Part shown: positions 19,321 to 27,647 of the stretch, in pieces
How the letters are laid out: each line of letters opens with the position of its first letter
How positions within the stretch are numbered: position 1 is the first letter of the stretch
Assembly (NCBI RefSeq): GCF_014205295.1
Contig: NZ_JACHNF010000001.1
Span: 6,758,001-6,822,000, forward strand
Direction of reading: 5' to 3'
DNA: 64,000 bases
Source of the DNA: Kribbella solani
Lineage (GTDB): Bacteria > Actinomycetota > Actinomycetes > Propionibacteriales > Kribbellaceae
Translations under genes and position numbers: made by a program
Notes under the pieces: generated by a model
What the model saw: the letters and a program-made list of their open reading frames with translations, nothing else
The model's database searches: none
Told to the model about the DNA's origin: nothing

Positions 19321-20151
19321 ATGTTTAGAGATCGCGGTATCGAGATCAAGACCCGCGAGCAGATCCTGGCGATGCGCAAGGCCGGCCTGGTGGTCGGCCG
19401 CACGCTGGAACTGCTCCGCGGCGCGGTCCGGGCCGGAATCAGTACGGGTGAGCTGGACGCGATCGCGGAGGACAACATCCGCTCGTCCGGCGCGACGCCC
19501 TCGTTCAAGGGGTACCACGGGTTCACCGGCTCGATCTGCGCGTCGGTGAACGAGGAGATCGTGCACGGCATCCCCGGTGAGCGGGTGCTCGCCGCCGGTG
19601 ACCTGATCTCGATCGACTGCGGCGCGATCGTCGACGGCTGGCACGGCGACGCGGCGATCACGGTGCCGGTCGGTGGACCGGACGCGGTCGATGCCGAGCT
19701 GCTGGAGCTGGCCCGGGTCTGCGAAGAGTCGATGTGGCGTGGGTTCGCCGCCGCGAAGCTCGGTGGGCGGCTGACGGACATCTCGGCGGCAGTCGAGGCG
19801 TACGTGCGGGCGAACTCGTCGTACGGCATCGTCGAGGACTTCGTCGGGCACGGGATCGGTTCGGCGATGCACCAGCCGCCGAACGTACCCAACTTCGGCC
19901 GGCCGGGTCGCGGTCCGAAGCTGGTCGAGGGGTTGGCGCTGGCGGTCGAGCCGATGCTCACTCTCGGCAAGCAGGACAACCACACGCTCGAGGATGACTG
20001 GACGGTCGTCACCGACGATGGCAAGTCCGCCGCTCACACCGAGCACACGTTCACTCTCACTCCGCATGGGCCGTGGGTGCTGACCGCGCTCGACGGCGGC
20101 GAGGCCAAGCTGGCCGAGCTCGGCGTCACCTTCGGCGCGCTGGCCGACTAG
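19321..20151 (+). CDS. map: Methionine aminopeptidase type I
   Basis: 276 residues; removes the N-terminal methionine from nascent proteins. The metal ligands are visible as IDCGAIVDGWHGDAA (two Asp), GHGIGSAMHQPP (His), AVEPML (Glu) and TEHTF (Glu). Begins 19 bases after adk. In many relatives infA follows directly; here an accessory insert of about 2.6 kb intervenes. Confidence 0.97.
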   Translation: MFRDRGIEIKTREQILAMRKAGLVVGRTLELLRGAVRAGISTGELDAIAEDNIRSSGATPSFKGYHGFTGSICASVNEEIVHGIPGERVLAAGDLISIDCGAIVDGWHGDAAITVPVGGPDAVDAELLELARVCEESMWRGFAAAKLGGRLTDISAAVEAYVRANSSYGIVEDFVGHGIGSAMHQPPNVPNFGRPGRGPKLVEGLALAVEPMLTLGKQDNHTLEDDWTVVTDDGKSAAHTEHTFTLTPHGPWVLTALDGGEAKLAELGVTFGALAD

Positions 20152-20250
20152 ACCTACTGGCCGGCGGAGCAGTCGGCGGCCGATCGGCGGACACCCGGGG
20201 TCCACCCGTTGGGGGACGCGGTGGGCCTGGCGCTGAGGCACACTTGAACC

Positions 20251-20694
20251 ATGCCTCAGTACCAGCCGTACCAGCGTTTCACCGAAGCCGACCGGGACAA
20301 GATCGCCGGCCGGTTGCGGGACGCGTACGCGGACGGCCGGCTGGATCAGCCGGAGTTCTCGTCCCGGCTCGATCAGCTGTACACGGTTCAGACGTACGGG
20401 GAGCTGGAGCCGCTGGTCCGCGACCTGCCGCCGGTGCGGACGTACCAGACACCCGAGGTGGTCAAGGACACCAGGCCCGCGCCGGAGCCGGGCAGCTTCC
20501 CGGAGCGGAAGAAGGAGAACCAGCCGAACCGCCGGAACGCGATCGGTGGGTTCACCGGTGTCGTCCTGATCAACGTGGTGATCTGGTTCGTGGTCGGCCT
20601 CGGCAACGGTGGCCACTGGCCGCACTTCTGGCCGGTCTGGATGTTGATCCCGTGGGCGATCATCGCCCTCGGCGGTCTCGGCAGGCGCCGTTGA
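20251..20694 (+). CDS. DUF1707 (SHOCT-like) protein with two C-terminal membrane segments
   Basis: 147 residues. Residues 10-60 (FTEADRDKIAGRLRDAYADG, RLDQPEFSSRLDQLYTVQTY) match the DUF1707 pattern found at the N-terminus of many actinobacterial membrane proteins. A charged linker leads to two hydrophobic segments at about 95-118 and 125-142. Function is unknown. Its stop overlaps a TTG start of the next gene, suggesting coupling. Confidence 0.8.
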   Translation: MPQYQPYQRFTEADRDKIAGRLRDAYADGRLDQPEFSSRLDQLYTVQTYGELEPLVRDLPPVRTYQTPEVVKDTRPAPEPGSFPERKKENQPNRRNAIGGFTGVVLINVVIWFVVGLGNGGHWPHFWPVWMLIPWAIIALGGLGRRR

Positions 20695-21497
20695 CGGCGG
20701 CCCCGGCCGCTCGCCGAGTGGCCCGGCTGCGACCGGACTGGGCCTGGCAGCTGCACCAAGGGGCCGCGATCGTCTACGTGATCTGGTTCGCGGTCGCCGT
20801 ACCGTTGGCGATCGTCGGACTGCTGCTGGAGCCGCGCTGGGTCGGCTGGATGGTGCTGGCCTGGTTCCTGGTGCTGCTCGGCTGCACGCTGGGGCTGCGG
20901 ATCGCCGACAACCGCCGGCGGCGCGCTTGGGCCGCCGCGGCCGGGCAGCTCGGCTGGCGGGTCAGCGCGTCCGGGGCGGAGCTGCTTGATCGTTGGCCGT
21001 TCCCACCATTCAATAGCGATCCGCGGGCTGAGGTGGTCGACGTGACCACCGGCCGGCATCGTGGCCGCGAGCTGTGGACCGGGCGGTTCCGGCACAAGGC
21101 CGGGCGGCGGGAGCTCGGCTTCGACTTCCTTGATCTGCAGGTGGATCGGCCGTTGCCGCCACTGCAGGTGCTGCCGGCCGAGCTGGCGCCGGTCGCGGCG
21201 GCCAGCCTGCTGCCGCTGCGGTTCACGGTCGACGGACTGCCGGCGCGGTGGCAGTTGTTCAACGGGCGTGAGGATCATGCGCTCGCGATCCTGCATCCGC
21301 GCGCGGTCGAGGCGCTGGCCGACGTGCCGCCGTTCGGGTTCAGCTGCGAGGGGCGGCGGTTCGTCGCGATCTTTCCGGCGTACCGTGACGCGACGGCCGC
21401 CCTCGCCCAGCTCGATGCGGCGTGCGACCTACTGGACCTGATGCCCGAACAACTCTGGCGCGCGGGCGAACAGTGGGCAGCTAGTCAGCAGTCCTGA
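20691..21497 (+). CDS. Membrane protein of unknown function
   Basis: 268 residues from TTG 20691, which overlaps the preceding stop (TTGA). GTG at 20718 is an alternative start. Two adjacent hydrophobic segments at about residues 25-70 (YVIWFAVAVPLAIVGLLL, GWMVLAWFLVLLGCTLGL) anchor a soluble ~190-residue C-terminal domain. I recognise no family. The 3' end overlaps the convergent oxidoreductase gene by 17 bases. Confidence 0.7.
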   Translation: MTAAPAARRVARLRPDWAWQLHQGAAIVYVIWFAVAVPLAIVGLLLEPRWVGWMVLAWFLVLLGCTLGLRIADNRRRRAWAAAAGQLGWRVSASGAELLDRWPFPPFNSDPRAEVVDVTTGRHRGRELWTGRFRHKAGRRELGFDFLDLQVDRPLPPLQVLPAELAPVAAASLLPLRFTVDGLPARWQLFNGREDHALAILHPRAVEALADVPPFGFSCEGRRFVAIFPAYRDATAALAQLDAACDLLDLMPEQLWRAGEQWAASQQS

Positions 21498-22350
21498 GCA
21501 GTTGCACGGCCGCTGACAGATCCGCATCGCCATGACCGGCCTCGACTGCTTTACGCAGCAGTTCGCCCATCGGTACGAGCATCGCGGGATCGACACCCTG
21601 CGCTACCGACGCCTCGATCAGGTTGCCGTACGCGGCCGACTGCATGGCGAGGTTCGATCCGGCCGCGCCAGGTGCCGGGCCGTCGTCCAGGTCCTTCGCC
21701 ATCCGGGGCAGCAGGCTGCCGAGCATCGCGGTCAGCCAGGGCATCAGGAACTCGTTGGTGAAGCCCACGGCCGGTAGCTGCTCACTGCCGGCCAGCGCCA
21801 GCGCGTGCTGCGTGCCACCGATCATCCCGTACATCGCGCTCAGCAGGGCGATGTCGTGCAACGCGGCGAGCCCGGGATCGGCGCCGACGAACGCGGGCCG
21901 GCCGAGTACGGACAGATCGGCGGTGTGCTGTTCGAAGGCGGCCTGCGCGCCGCTGTAGAAGATGAAGGCCGCCGGGCCGCCGATCATCACGGGTACGGCC
22001 ATGATGCCGCCGTCGAGGTACCGGGCTCCCGCCGCGCTGATCCGGTCAGCGGTGGCGCGGGCCTGGCCGGGGGTGCTGTTGGTCAGGTTGACGATCGTCC
22101 GGCCGGTCAGGTCGAGGCCGTCCAGGGTGGTGCGGACGGTGTCGTCGACGAGCAGGCAGACGACGACGAGCTCCGCGGCGGCGACTGCCTCGCCGGCGGT
22201 GGCGGCGCGGGTGGCGCCGAGTGAGTCGAGTTCGGGGGAGCGGCCGGGGGTGCGGTTCCAGACGGTGGTCGGGTGGCCGGCGGCCAGGAAGGCGCGGGCG
22301 AGGGCGGTACCCATCGCGCCGAGCCCGAGGACGGTCACTGGTGTCTTCAT
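21481..22350 (-). CDS. NAD(P)-dependent oxidoreductase, imine reductase / 6PGDH-like
   Basis: 289 residues from ATG 22350; a farther TTG at 22386 is rejected. Rossmann motif GLGAMGTALA near residue 8, followed by WNRTPGR typical of NADP-preferring beta-hydroxyacid dehydrogenase / imine reductase relatives. The C-terminal half is all-helical, as in that group. Substrate unknown. Divergent from the HxlR gene 75 bases away, which probably controls it. Confidence 0.8.
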   Translation of the reverse strand: MKTPVTVLGLGAMGTALARAFLAAGHPTTVWNRTPGRSPELDSLGATRAATAGEAVAAAELVVVCLLVDDTVRTTLDGLDLTGRTIVNLTNSTPGQARATADRISAAGARYLDGGIMAVPVMIGGPAAFIFYSGAQAAFEQHTADLSVLGRPAFVGADPGLAALHDIALLSAMYGMIGGTQHALALAGSEQLPAVGFTNEFLMPWLTAMLGSLLPRMAKDLDDGPAPGAAGSNLAMQSAAYGNLIEASVAQGVDPAMLVPMGELLRKAVEAGHGDADLSAAVQLLRTAD

Positions 22351-22385
22351 GTGGTCCAGCCTGGAGCCGCGCTTTATGATGGACA

Positions 22386-22410
22386 AGTACCCACTAAATA
22401 GTCAGGTACT
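22386..22410. promoter_or_regulatory. Candidate HxlR operator
   Basis: AGTACC (22386-22391) and GGTACT (22405-22410) form an inverted repeat around an AT-rich centre that itself contains ACTAAATAGT. It lies between the divergent oxidoreductase and HxlR genes. HxlR-family regulators (e.g. YodB, HypR) bind GTAC-containing palindromes of similar size. Confidence 0.6.
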
Positions 22411-22425
22411 GACGGAAAGGTAAGC

Positions 22426-22749
22426 ATGCGCCCGTACACCTGTGGTCTGGATGCCGCCTCCGACGTGATCGGTGGGAAGTGGAAGCCGGCCATCCTGTGG
22501 GCGCTGCACCACGGGCCGATGCGGTTCGGTGAACTACGCCGGGAGATCCAAGGGGTCACCGAGAAGATGCTGATCCAGCAGTTGCGCGAGATGGAGGCGC
22601 GCGGGATCGTGCATCGGGAGGTGTTCCACCAGGTGCCGCCGAAGGTGGAGTACTCGCTGACCGAGCTCGGAATGTCACTCAATGTAGCGCTGATGCCACT
22701 GGACGAGTGGGGCGCTAAGCACATCGACGTGCTGGAAGCCAGCCGCTGA
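22426..22749 (+). CDS. HxlR-family transcriptional regulator
   Basis: 107 residues, a complete winged-helix HxlR protein: CGLDAASDVIGGKWKPAIL (a single N-terminal Cys5 followed by the GGKW motif), MRFGELRREIQGVTEKMLIQ recognition helix, and the VPPKVEYSLTELG wing. Cys5 is in the position used for redox or electrophile sensing in several family members. AAAGGTAAGC precedes the ATG. Confidence 0.88.
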   Translation: MRPYTCGLDAASDVIGGKWKPAILWALHHGPMRFGELRREIQGVTEKMLIQQLREMEARGIVHREVFHQVPPKVEYSLTELGMSLNVALMPLDEWGAKHIDVLEASR

Positions 22750-22779
22750 GGCCGGGCTCCGCTGGTCCAGCGGGCTCGA

Positions 22780-22810
22780 TTGGGTTTCACGCACGTCCTT
22801 GGCGTAGACT
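22780..22810 (+). promoter_or_regulatory. Candidate infA promoter
   Basis: TTGGGT (22780-22785) and TAGACT (22805-22810) with a 19-base spacer, 54 bases ahead of infA. A second TTGGC/TAGCCAT pair lies slightly downstream. The -10 is good and the spacing slightly long. Confidence 0.4.
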
Positions 22811-22864
22811 CTCTCCTTGGCTCTTTGTAGCCATAGCCAGTCACGTCTACAGAAGTGCGAGGAC

Positions 22865-23086
22865 ATGCCCAAAAAAGAGGGAGTTATCGAACTCGAGGGC
22901 ACCATCGTCGAGGCCCTGCCGAACGCGATGTTCCGTGTTGAGCTGTCCAACGGGCACAAGGTGCTCGCGCACATCAGCGGCAAGATGAGGCAGCACTACA
23001 TCCGGATCCTCCCCGAGGACCGGGTCGTCGTGGAGCTGTCGCCGTACGACCTCACCCGGGGTCGCATCGTCTATCGGTACAAGTAA
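22865..23086 (+). CDS. infA: Translation initiation factor IF-1
   Basis: 73 residues from ATG 22865 (MPKKEGVIELEGTIVEALPN), an OB-fold protein that blocks the A site during initiation. The length and sequence are canonical. Followed after 32 bases by rpmJ. Confidence 0.99.
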   Translation: MPKKEGVIELEGTIVEALPNAMFRVELSNGHKVLAHISGKMRQHYIRILPEDRVVVELSPYDLTRGRIVYRYK

Positions 23087-23118
23087 CACCACCAACACCT
23101 GTCGAAGAAAGTAGCTCG

Positions 23119-23232
23119 ATGAAGGTCAACCCGAGCGTCAAGAAGATCTGCGACAAGTGCAAGGTGATCCGCCGGCACGGCCGGGTCATGGTGATCTGCG
23201 AGAACCCGCGGCACAAGCAGCGGCAGGGCTGA
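23119..23232 (+). CDS. rpmJ: 50S ribosomal protein L36
   Basis: 37 residues (MKVNPSVKKICDKCKVIRRH). Zinc ligands C11, C14, C27 and H32 are present, so this is the zinc-binding form. AGAAAGTAGC lies upstream. Confidence 0.97.
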   Translation: MKVNPSVKKICDKCKVIRRHGRVMVICENPRHKQRQG

Positions 23233-23283
23233 CAAAGCCTTTCACGCAGTAGCACGGCACTTTCGCACCACAGCGCGCACGCT

Positions 23284-23327
23284 CATCCGGCTCCGGCCGG
23301 ATGTTGCCCCCGGAACAGAGGCCGGGG
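23284..23327 (+). terminator. Tandem hairpins in the rpmJ-rpsM gap
   Basis: CATCCGGC (23284-23291) pairs perfectly with GCCGGATG (23296-23303) across a TCCG loop. Next to it CCCCGG (23308-23313) pairs with CCGGGG (23322-23327). They lie in a 193-base gap otherwise empty of genes. They may be a partial terminator or an alpha-operon leader structure; S4 binds such a leader in E. coli. Confidence 0.45.
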
Positions 23328-23425
23328 CCCTGCCGGTGAAGTCTCTGCTCGAGAAGCAGGCTCACCGAGGCGGGCGGGGACGCGGCGCGCCACCACACCT
23401 CTGCTGACGAAAGGAACACCGCCAG

Positions 23426-23797
23426 ATGGCACGCCTCGTAGGAGTCGACCTGCCGCGCGACAAGCGCATCGAGGTCGCTCTCACCTACATCTTCGGCGTG
23501 GGCCGCACGCGCGCCCACGAAACGCTGAAGAACACCGGGGTCTCCCCGGACAAGCGCGTCCACGAGCTGGGCGACGACGAGCTGGTCAAGCTCCGGGACT
23601 GGATCGAAGGCAACTACAAGATCGAAGGTGACCTCCGTCGCGAGGTGACCGCGGACATCCGCCGCAAGATCGAGATCGGGTCGTACCAGGGTCGCCGGCA
23701 CCGCAGCGGGCTGCCGGTGCGCGGTCAGCGCACCCGGACCAACGCCCGAAGCCGCAAGGGCCGCCGTAAGGCGATCGCCGGCAAGAAGAAGAAGTGA
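23426..23797 (+). CDS. rpsM: 30S ribosomal protein S13
   Basis: 123 residues (MARLVGVDLPRDKRIEVALT), in the 30S head contacting P-site tRNA and bridging to L5. The basic C-terminus GQRTRTNARSRKGRRKAIAG is complete. AAAGGAA lies upstream. First gene of the alpha operon. Confidence 0.99.
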   Translation: MARLVGVDLPRDKRIEVALTYIFGVGRTRAHETLKNTGVSPDKRVHELGDDELVKLRDWIEGNYKIEGDLRREVTADIRRKIEIGSYQGRRHRSGLPVRGQRTRTNARSRKGRRKAIAGKKKK

Positions 23798-23844
23798 CCC
23801 GGATGCCTGCAAACGATTCCGTCGACCACCCCAGGAGCAACTGA

Positions 23845-24252
23845 ATGCCTCCCAAGAGCCGCAGTGCGGCCGGCGCGAAGAAGGTGCGCCGCAAGGAGAA
23901 GAAGAACGTGGCCGCCGGCCACGCGCACATCAAGAGCACGTTCAACAACACGATCGTGACGATCACCGACCCGACCGGCGCGGTCATCTCGTGGGCCTCC
24001 GCGGGCACCGTCGGCTTCAAGGGCTCGCGTAAGTCCACTCCGTTCGCCGCGCAGATGGCCGCCGAGGCCGCCGGGCGCCGGGCGATGGAGCACGGCATGC
24101 GCAAGATCGACGTCTTCGTCAAGGGTCCCGGCTCCGGCCGGGAGACCGCGATCCGTTCGCTGGGTGCGGTCGGCCTCGAGGTCGGCACCATCCAGGACGT
24201 CACCCCTGTTGCCCACAACGGCTGCCGCCCGCCCAAGCGGCGCCGGGTCTGA
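23845..24252 (+). CDS. rpsK: 30S ribosomal protein S11
   Basis: 135 residues, in the 30S platform near the anti-Shine-Dalgarno region. HIKSTFNNTIVTITDPTGA and the C-terminal TPVAHNGCRPPKRRRV are canonical. Begins 47 bases after rpsM; a CAGGAGC ribosome site is present. Confidence 0.99.
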   Translation: MPPKSRSAAGAKKVRRKEKKNVAAGHAHIKSTFNNTIVTITDPTGAVISWASAGTVGFKGSRKSTPFAAQMAAEAAGRRAMEHGMRKIDVFVKGPGSGRETAIRSLGAVGLEVGTIQDVTPVAHNGCRPPKRRRV

Positions 24253-24277
24253 CCTTTCGAGAGGAGCGAGAACAACC

Positions 24278-24886
24278 ATGGCCCGTTACACCGGACCTAT
24301 GACCAAGAAGTCGCGCCGTCTCGGGGTCGACCTCGTCGGTGGCGACAAGGCGTTCGAGCGTCGTCCGTACCCGCCGGGTATGCACGGCCGCGGCCGCCCG
24401 AAGGAGAGCGAGTACCTGCTCCAGCTGCGCGAGAAGCAGAAGGCGCGTTACTCGTACGGCGTCCTCGAGAAGCAGTTCCGCCGGTACTACGAGGAGGCCT
24501 CGCGGCGCTCCGGCAAGACCGGTGACAACCTGCTGCAGATCCTCGAGTCGCGGCTGGACAACGTTGTGTACCGCAGCGGTCTGGCCCGTACCCGCCGGCA
24601 GGCCCGTCAGCTCGTCGTACACGGTCACTTCACCGTGAACGGCGTCAAGGTGAACATCCCGTCGTACCGGGTTTCGGCGCACGACATCATCGATGTCAAG
24701 CAGAAGTCGGCCGAGACGACGCCGTTCATCATCGCCCGGGAGACGCACGCCGAGCGTGTCGTCCCGGCCTGGCTCGAGGTGATGCCGGAGCGGTTGCGGA
24801 TCCTCGTCCACCAGCTGCCCACCCGGCAGCAGATCGACACTCAGGTCGCCGAGCACCTGATCGTCGAGCTCTACTCGAAGAACTGA
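24278..24886 (+). CDS. rpsD: 30S ribosomal protein S4, cysteine-free form
   Basis: 202 residues from ATG 24278 (MARYTGPMTKKSRRLGVDLV). S4 nucleates 30S assembly and in E. coli represses the alpha operon. There is no cysteine, so this is the zinc-independent form. GAGAGGAGCGAG upstream. Confidence 0.98.
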   Translation: MARYTGPMTKKSRRLGVDLVGGDKAFERRPYPPGMHGRGRPKESEYLLQLREKQKARYSYGVLEKQFRRYYEEASRRSGKTGDNLLQILESRLDNVVYRSGLARTRRQARQLVVHGHFTVNGVKVNIPSYRVSAHDIIDVKQKSAETTPFIIARETHAERVVPAWLEVMPERLRILVHQLPTRQQIDTQVAEHLIVELYSKN

Positions 24887-24893
24887 CCCGGTT

Positions 24894-24923
24894 CCGGCCG
24901 GCCGCCTCCGGGTGGCCGGCCGG
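24894..24923 (+). terminator. GC hairpin between rpsD and rpoA
   Basis: CCGGCCGGCC (24894-24903) pairs with GGCCGGCCGG (24914-24923) across a ten-base loop; no T-run. Could attenuate read-through from ribosomal protein genes into rpoA. Confidence 0.5.
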
Positions 24924-24989
24924 ATCGGTGCGTTCTTCACCTCTCGCGGCCTCAAATAGTGGTCGTCGCGACGAAAGAAGGAACCCACA

Positions 24990-26015
24990 GTGCTGATCGC
25001 ACAGCGCCCCACCCTGACCGAAGAGGTCGTCGGCGAGTACCGCTCCCGGTTCGTGATCGAGCCGCTGGAGCCGGGCTTCGGCTACACCCTCGGCAACTCG
25101 ATCCGCCGTACCCTGCTGTCCTCCATCCCGGGGGCCGCCGTCACCAGCATCAAGATCGATGGCGTCCTGCACGAGTTCTCCACCGTGGCCGGGGTCAAGG
25201 AGGACGCCACCCAGCTGATCCTGAACCTGAAGGACCTGGTCGTCTCCTCCGAGCACGACGAGCCGGTCACCATGTACCTGCGCAAGCAGGGCCCCGGTGA
25301 CGTCACTGCCGCGGACATCGCGCCGCCGGCCGGTGTCGAGGTGCACAACCCGGACCTGAAGATCGCCACCCTGAACGAGAAGGGCCGGCTCGAGATGGAG
25401 CTGGTCGTCGAGCGTGGCCGTGGCTACGTCTCCGCCGTTCAGAACAAGTCCGCGGACGCCGAGATCGGCCGGATGCCGGTCGACTCGATCTACTCCCCGG
25501 TCCTCAAGGTCACCTACAAGGTCGAGGCGACCCGGGTCGAGCAGCGCACCGACTTCGACCGGCTGGTCGTCGACGTCGAGACCAAGCCGTCGATGCTGCC
25601 CCGCGACGCCGTCGCGTCGGCCGGTAAGACCCTGGTCGAGCTGTTCGGCCTGGCCCGCGAGCTGAACGTCGAGGCCGAGGGCATCGACATCGGCCCGTCG
25701 CCGGTGGACGAGCAGATGGCCGCCGACCTGGCGCTGCCGGTCGAGGACCTGCAGCTGACCGTCCGGTCGTACAACTGCCTGAAGCGCGAGGGCATCCACA
25801 CCGTGGGTGAGCTGATCTCGCGCAGCGAGCAGGACCTGCTGGACATCCGGAACTTCGGCTCCAAGTCGATCGACGAGGTCAAGCTGAAGCTGGCCGAGAT
25901 GGGCCTGTCGCTGAAGGACTCCCCGCCCGGGTTCGACCTCCGCGCCGCGTCCGGTGCCTATGGCAACGAGGCGGACGACGAGGACGAGAGCTTCGCCGAG
26001 ACCGAGCAGTACTGA
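24990..26015 (+). CDS. rpoA: RNA polymerase alpha subunit
   Basis: 341 residues, GTG start after AAGAAGGAA. The N-terminal dimerisation domain (GFGYTLGNSIRRTLLSSIPG) and alpha-CTD (LTVRSYNCLKREGIHTVGEL, residues about 250-310) are complete; the latter binds UP elements and activators. The C-terminus is acidic. Confidence 0.99.
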   Translation: MLIAQRPTLTEEVVGEYRSRFVIEPLEPGFGYTLGNSIRRTLLSSIPGAAVTSIKIDGVLHEFSTVAGVKEDATQLILNLKDLVVSSEHDEPVTMYLRKQGPGDVTAADIAPPAGVEVHNPDLKIATLNEKGRLEMELVVERGRGYVSAVQNKSADAEIGRMPVDSIYSPVLKVTYKVEATRVEQRTDFDRLVVDVETKPSMLPRDAVASAGKTLVELFGLARELNVEAEGIDIGPSPVDEQMAADLALPVEDLQLTVRSYNCLKREGIHTVGELISRSEQDLLDIRNFGSKSIDEVKLKLAEMGLSLKDSPPGFDLRAASGAYGNEADDEDESFAETEQY

Positions 26016-26022
26016 GCTGACC

Positions 26023-26064
26023 AAGGCCCGTCGGGCCCTACATCCCTTCGGCCCGACGGGCCTT
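26023..26064 (+). terminator. Terminator-like hairpin between rpoA and rplQ
   Basis: AAGGCCCGTCGGGCC (26023-26037) pairs perfectly with GGCCCGACGGGCCTT (26050-26064) across a 12-base loop, followed by AGATTCC. It sits 20 bases before rplQ, so rplQ expression requires read-through or a promoter nearby. Confidence 0.65.
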
Positions 26065-26083
26065 AGATTCCTGGAGTTACGAG

Positions 26084-26767
26084 ATGCCAACCCCCACCAA
26101 GGGTGCCCGCCTGGGCGGCAGCCCGGCGCACGAGAAGCTGATCCTCAGCAACCTCGCGACGTCGCTGTTCGAGCACGGCGCGATCACCACCACCGCGGCC
26201 AAGGCGAAGCGCCTGCAGCCGCTGGCGGAGCAGATGATCACCAAGGCGAAGCGCGGTGACCTGAACTCCCGCCGCCAGGTGATGAAGCGGATCAAGGACA
26301 AGAGCGTCGTGCACGTGCTCTTCACCGAGATCGGCGAGCGGTACGCGGACCGTCCGGGCGGCTACACCCGGATCACCAAGCTGGGCCCGCGCAAGGGCGA
26401 CAACGCCCCGATGGCGCGGATCGAGCTCGTCGAGGCGCTGTCCGACTCGCCGAAGGCGAAGAAGGCGCCGGCGAAGAAGGCCGCCGCTGCCGAGACCAAG
26501 GCCGACGCCAAGGTTGAGGACAAGGTCGAGGACGCCGCGCCGGTACAGGACGTGGTGGCCGGCAAGTTCGAGAACTCCGCTGCCCCGAACGCCGACGGCT
26601 CCGCGCCGGAGGGCTTCAGCATCAAGGGCAACGAGGACTCGATGAAGTACCACACCACCGAGTCGCCGTGGTACGAGCAGACCGTCGCCGAGGTCTGGTT
26701 CAAGACCGAGGCCGACGCCGAGGCGGCCGGTTTCGCCAAGGCCGGCGGTTCGGACGACGACAAGTAG
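26084..26767 (+). CDS. rplQ: 50S ribosomal protein L17 with long C-terminal extension
   Basis: 227 residues; the L17 core (MPTPTKGARLGGSPAHEKLI to about residue 120) is standard. The remaining ~105 residues are Ala/Lys- then Asp/Glu-rich and include a more ordered-looking SMKYHTTESPWYEQTVAEVW. Such extensions are common in actinobacteria and have no assigned role. Confidence 0.96.
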   Translation: MPTPTKGARLGGSPAHEKLILSNLATSLFEHGAITTTAAKAKRLQPLAEQMITKAKRGDLNSRRQVMKRIKDKSVVHVLFTEIGERYADRPGGYTRITKLGPRKGDNAPMARIELVEALSDSPKAKKAPAKKAAAAETKADAKVEDKVEDAAPVQDVVAGKFENSAAPNADGSAPEGFSIKGNEDSMKYHTTESPWYEQTVAEVWFKTEADAEAAGFAKAGGSDDDK

Positions 26768-26783
26768 TTCTTCAGTAGCTCGA

Positions 26784-26817
26784 CAGGGCCCCCGCACCTA
26801 ACGGTGTGGGGGCCCTG
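26784..26817 (+). terminator. Alpha operon terminator
   Basis: CAGGGCCCCCGCACC (26784-26798), loop TAAC, GGTGTGGGGGCCCTG (26803-26817) with a single wobble, then TTGGGTT. Strong stem ending the ribosomal block. Confidence 0.85.
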
Positions 26818-26823
26818 TTGGGT

Positions 26824-26829
26824 TAGATT
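26824..26829 (+). promoter_or_regulatory. truA -10 element (probable leaderless start)
   Basis: TAGATT ends five bases before the truA GTG and no ribosome site is visible. That layout is typical of leaderless actinobacterial transcripts. No good -35 is present. Confidence 0.4.
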
Positions 26830-26834
26830 GCCGT

Positions 26835-27647
26835 GTGCGTTGGCGGATCGATCTCAGGTACGACGGGACGGCTTTTCACGGCTGGGCCCGGCAGACAGGT
26901 CTCCGTACCGTGCAAGGCACGCTGGAAGAGGCGATCCGGGTCGTGCTGCGGCTTCCGGAGCCGGTCACAGTCACCTGCGCCGGCCGGACCGACACCGGCG
27001 TACACGCCCGTGGTCAGGTCACGCATGTCGACGTGGAAGCCGCTGTGGACCCGCTGAGGCTGCTGAGAGGGCTGAACGGCGTCCTGCCCGAAGATGTGGC
27101 TGTCACGGCCGTCACGGCGGCTCCAGAGGGCTTTGACGCCCGGTTCTCCGCTCTGGCCCGCCGCTACGTGTACCGGTTGTGCGACGACCCGGCCGGCTGG
27201 GATCCGCTGACCCGCGGTCACGTACTCCGAGTCGGGCGGCCGATGGATGTGGAGCGGATGAACACGGCTGCGGCCGCGCTGCTCGGTGAGCACGACTTCG
27301 CGGCGTTCTGCAAGAAGCGCGAAGGTGCAAGTACGGTGCGGGCGCTGCTGGAGTTCTCGTGGCAGCGGACCGGTACTGGGCAGCTGGAGGGCACTGTGAT
27401 CGCGGATGCGTTCTGTCACTCGATGGTGCGCGCACTGGTCGGTTCGATGCTCCCAGTTGGTGATGGGCGCCGCGACGTGGCGTGGCCGGGCGCAGTACTG
27501 GCCGAGAAGGTGCGGGACTCGGCTGTTTCGGTGCTGCCCGCGCACGGCCTGACACTGGAGGAAGTGCGCTACCCGGCAGACGATGAGCTGGCCGCGCGGG
27601 CACTGCAGGCCCGTCAGGTCAGGGGAGAGGTACACCAGCGTGGCTGA
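26835..27647 (+). CDS. truA: tRNA pseudouridine synthase A
   Basis: 270 residues from GTG 26835 (MRWRIDLRYDGTAFHGWARQ). It isomerises uridines 38-40 in the tRNA anticodon arm. The catalytic Asp lies in AGRTDTGVHA near residue 52; RRYVYRL and FCHSMVRALVG are also canonical. Overlaps the following methyltransferase by eight bases. In many actinobacteria rplM follows truA; here more than 13 kb of other genes intervene. Confidence 0.97.
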   Translation: MRWRIDLRYDGTAFHGWARQTGLRTVQGTLEEAIRVVLRLPEPVTVTCAGRTDTGVHARGQVTHVDVEAAVDPLRLLRGLNGVLPEDVAVTAVTAAPEGFDARFSALARRYVYRLCDDPAGWDPLTRGHVLRVGRPMDVERMNTAAAALLGEHDFAAFCKKREGASTVRALLEFSWQRTGTGQLEGTVIADAFCHSMVRALVGSMLPVGDGRRDVAWPGAVLAEKVRDSAVSVLPAHGLTLEEVRYPADDELAARALQARQVRGEVHQRG

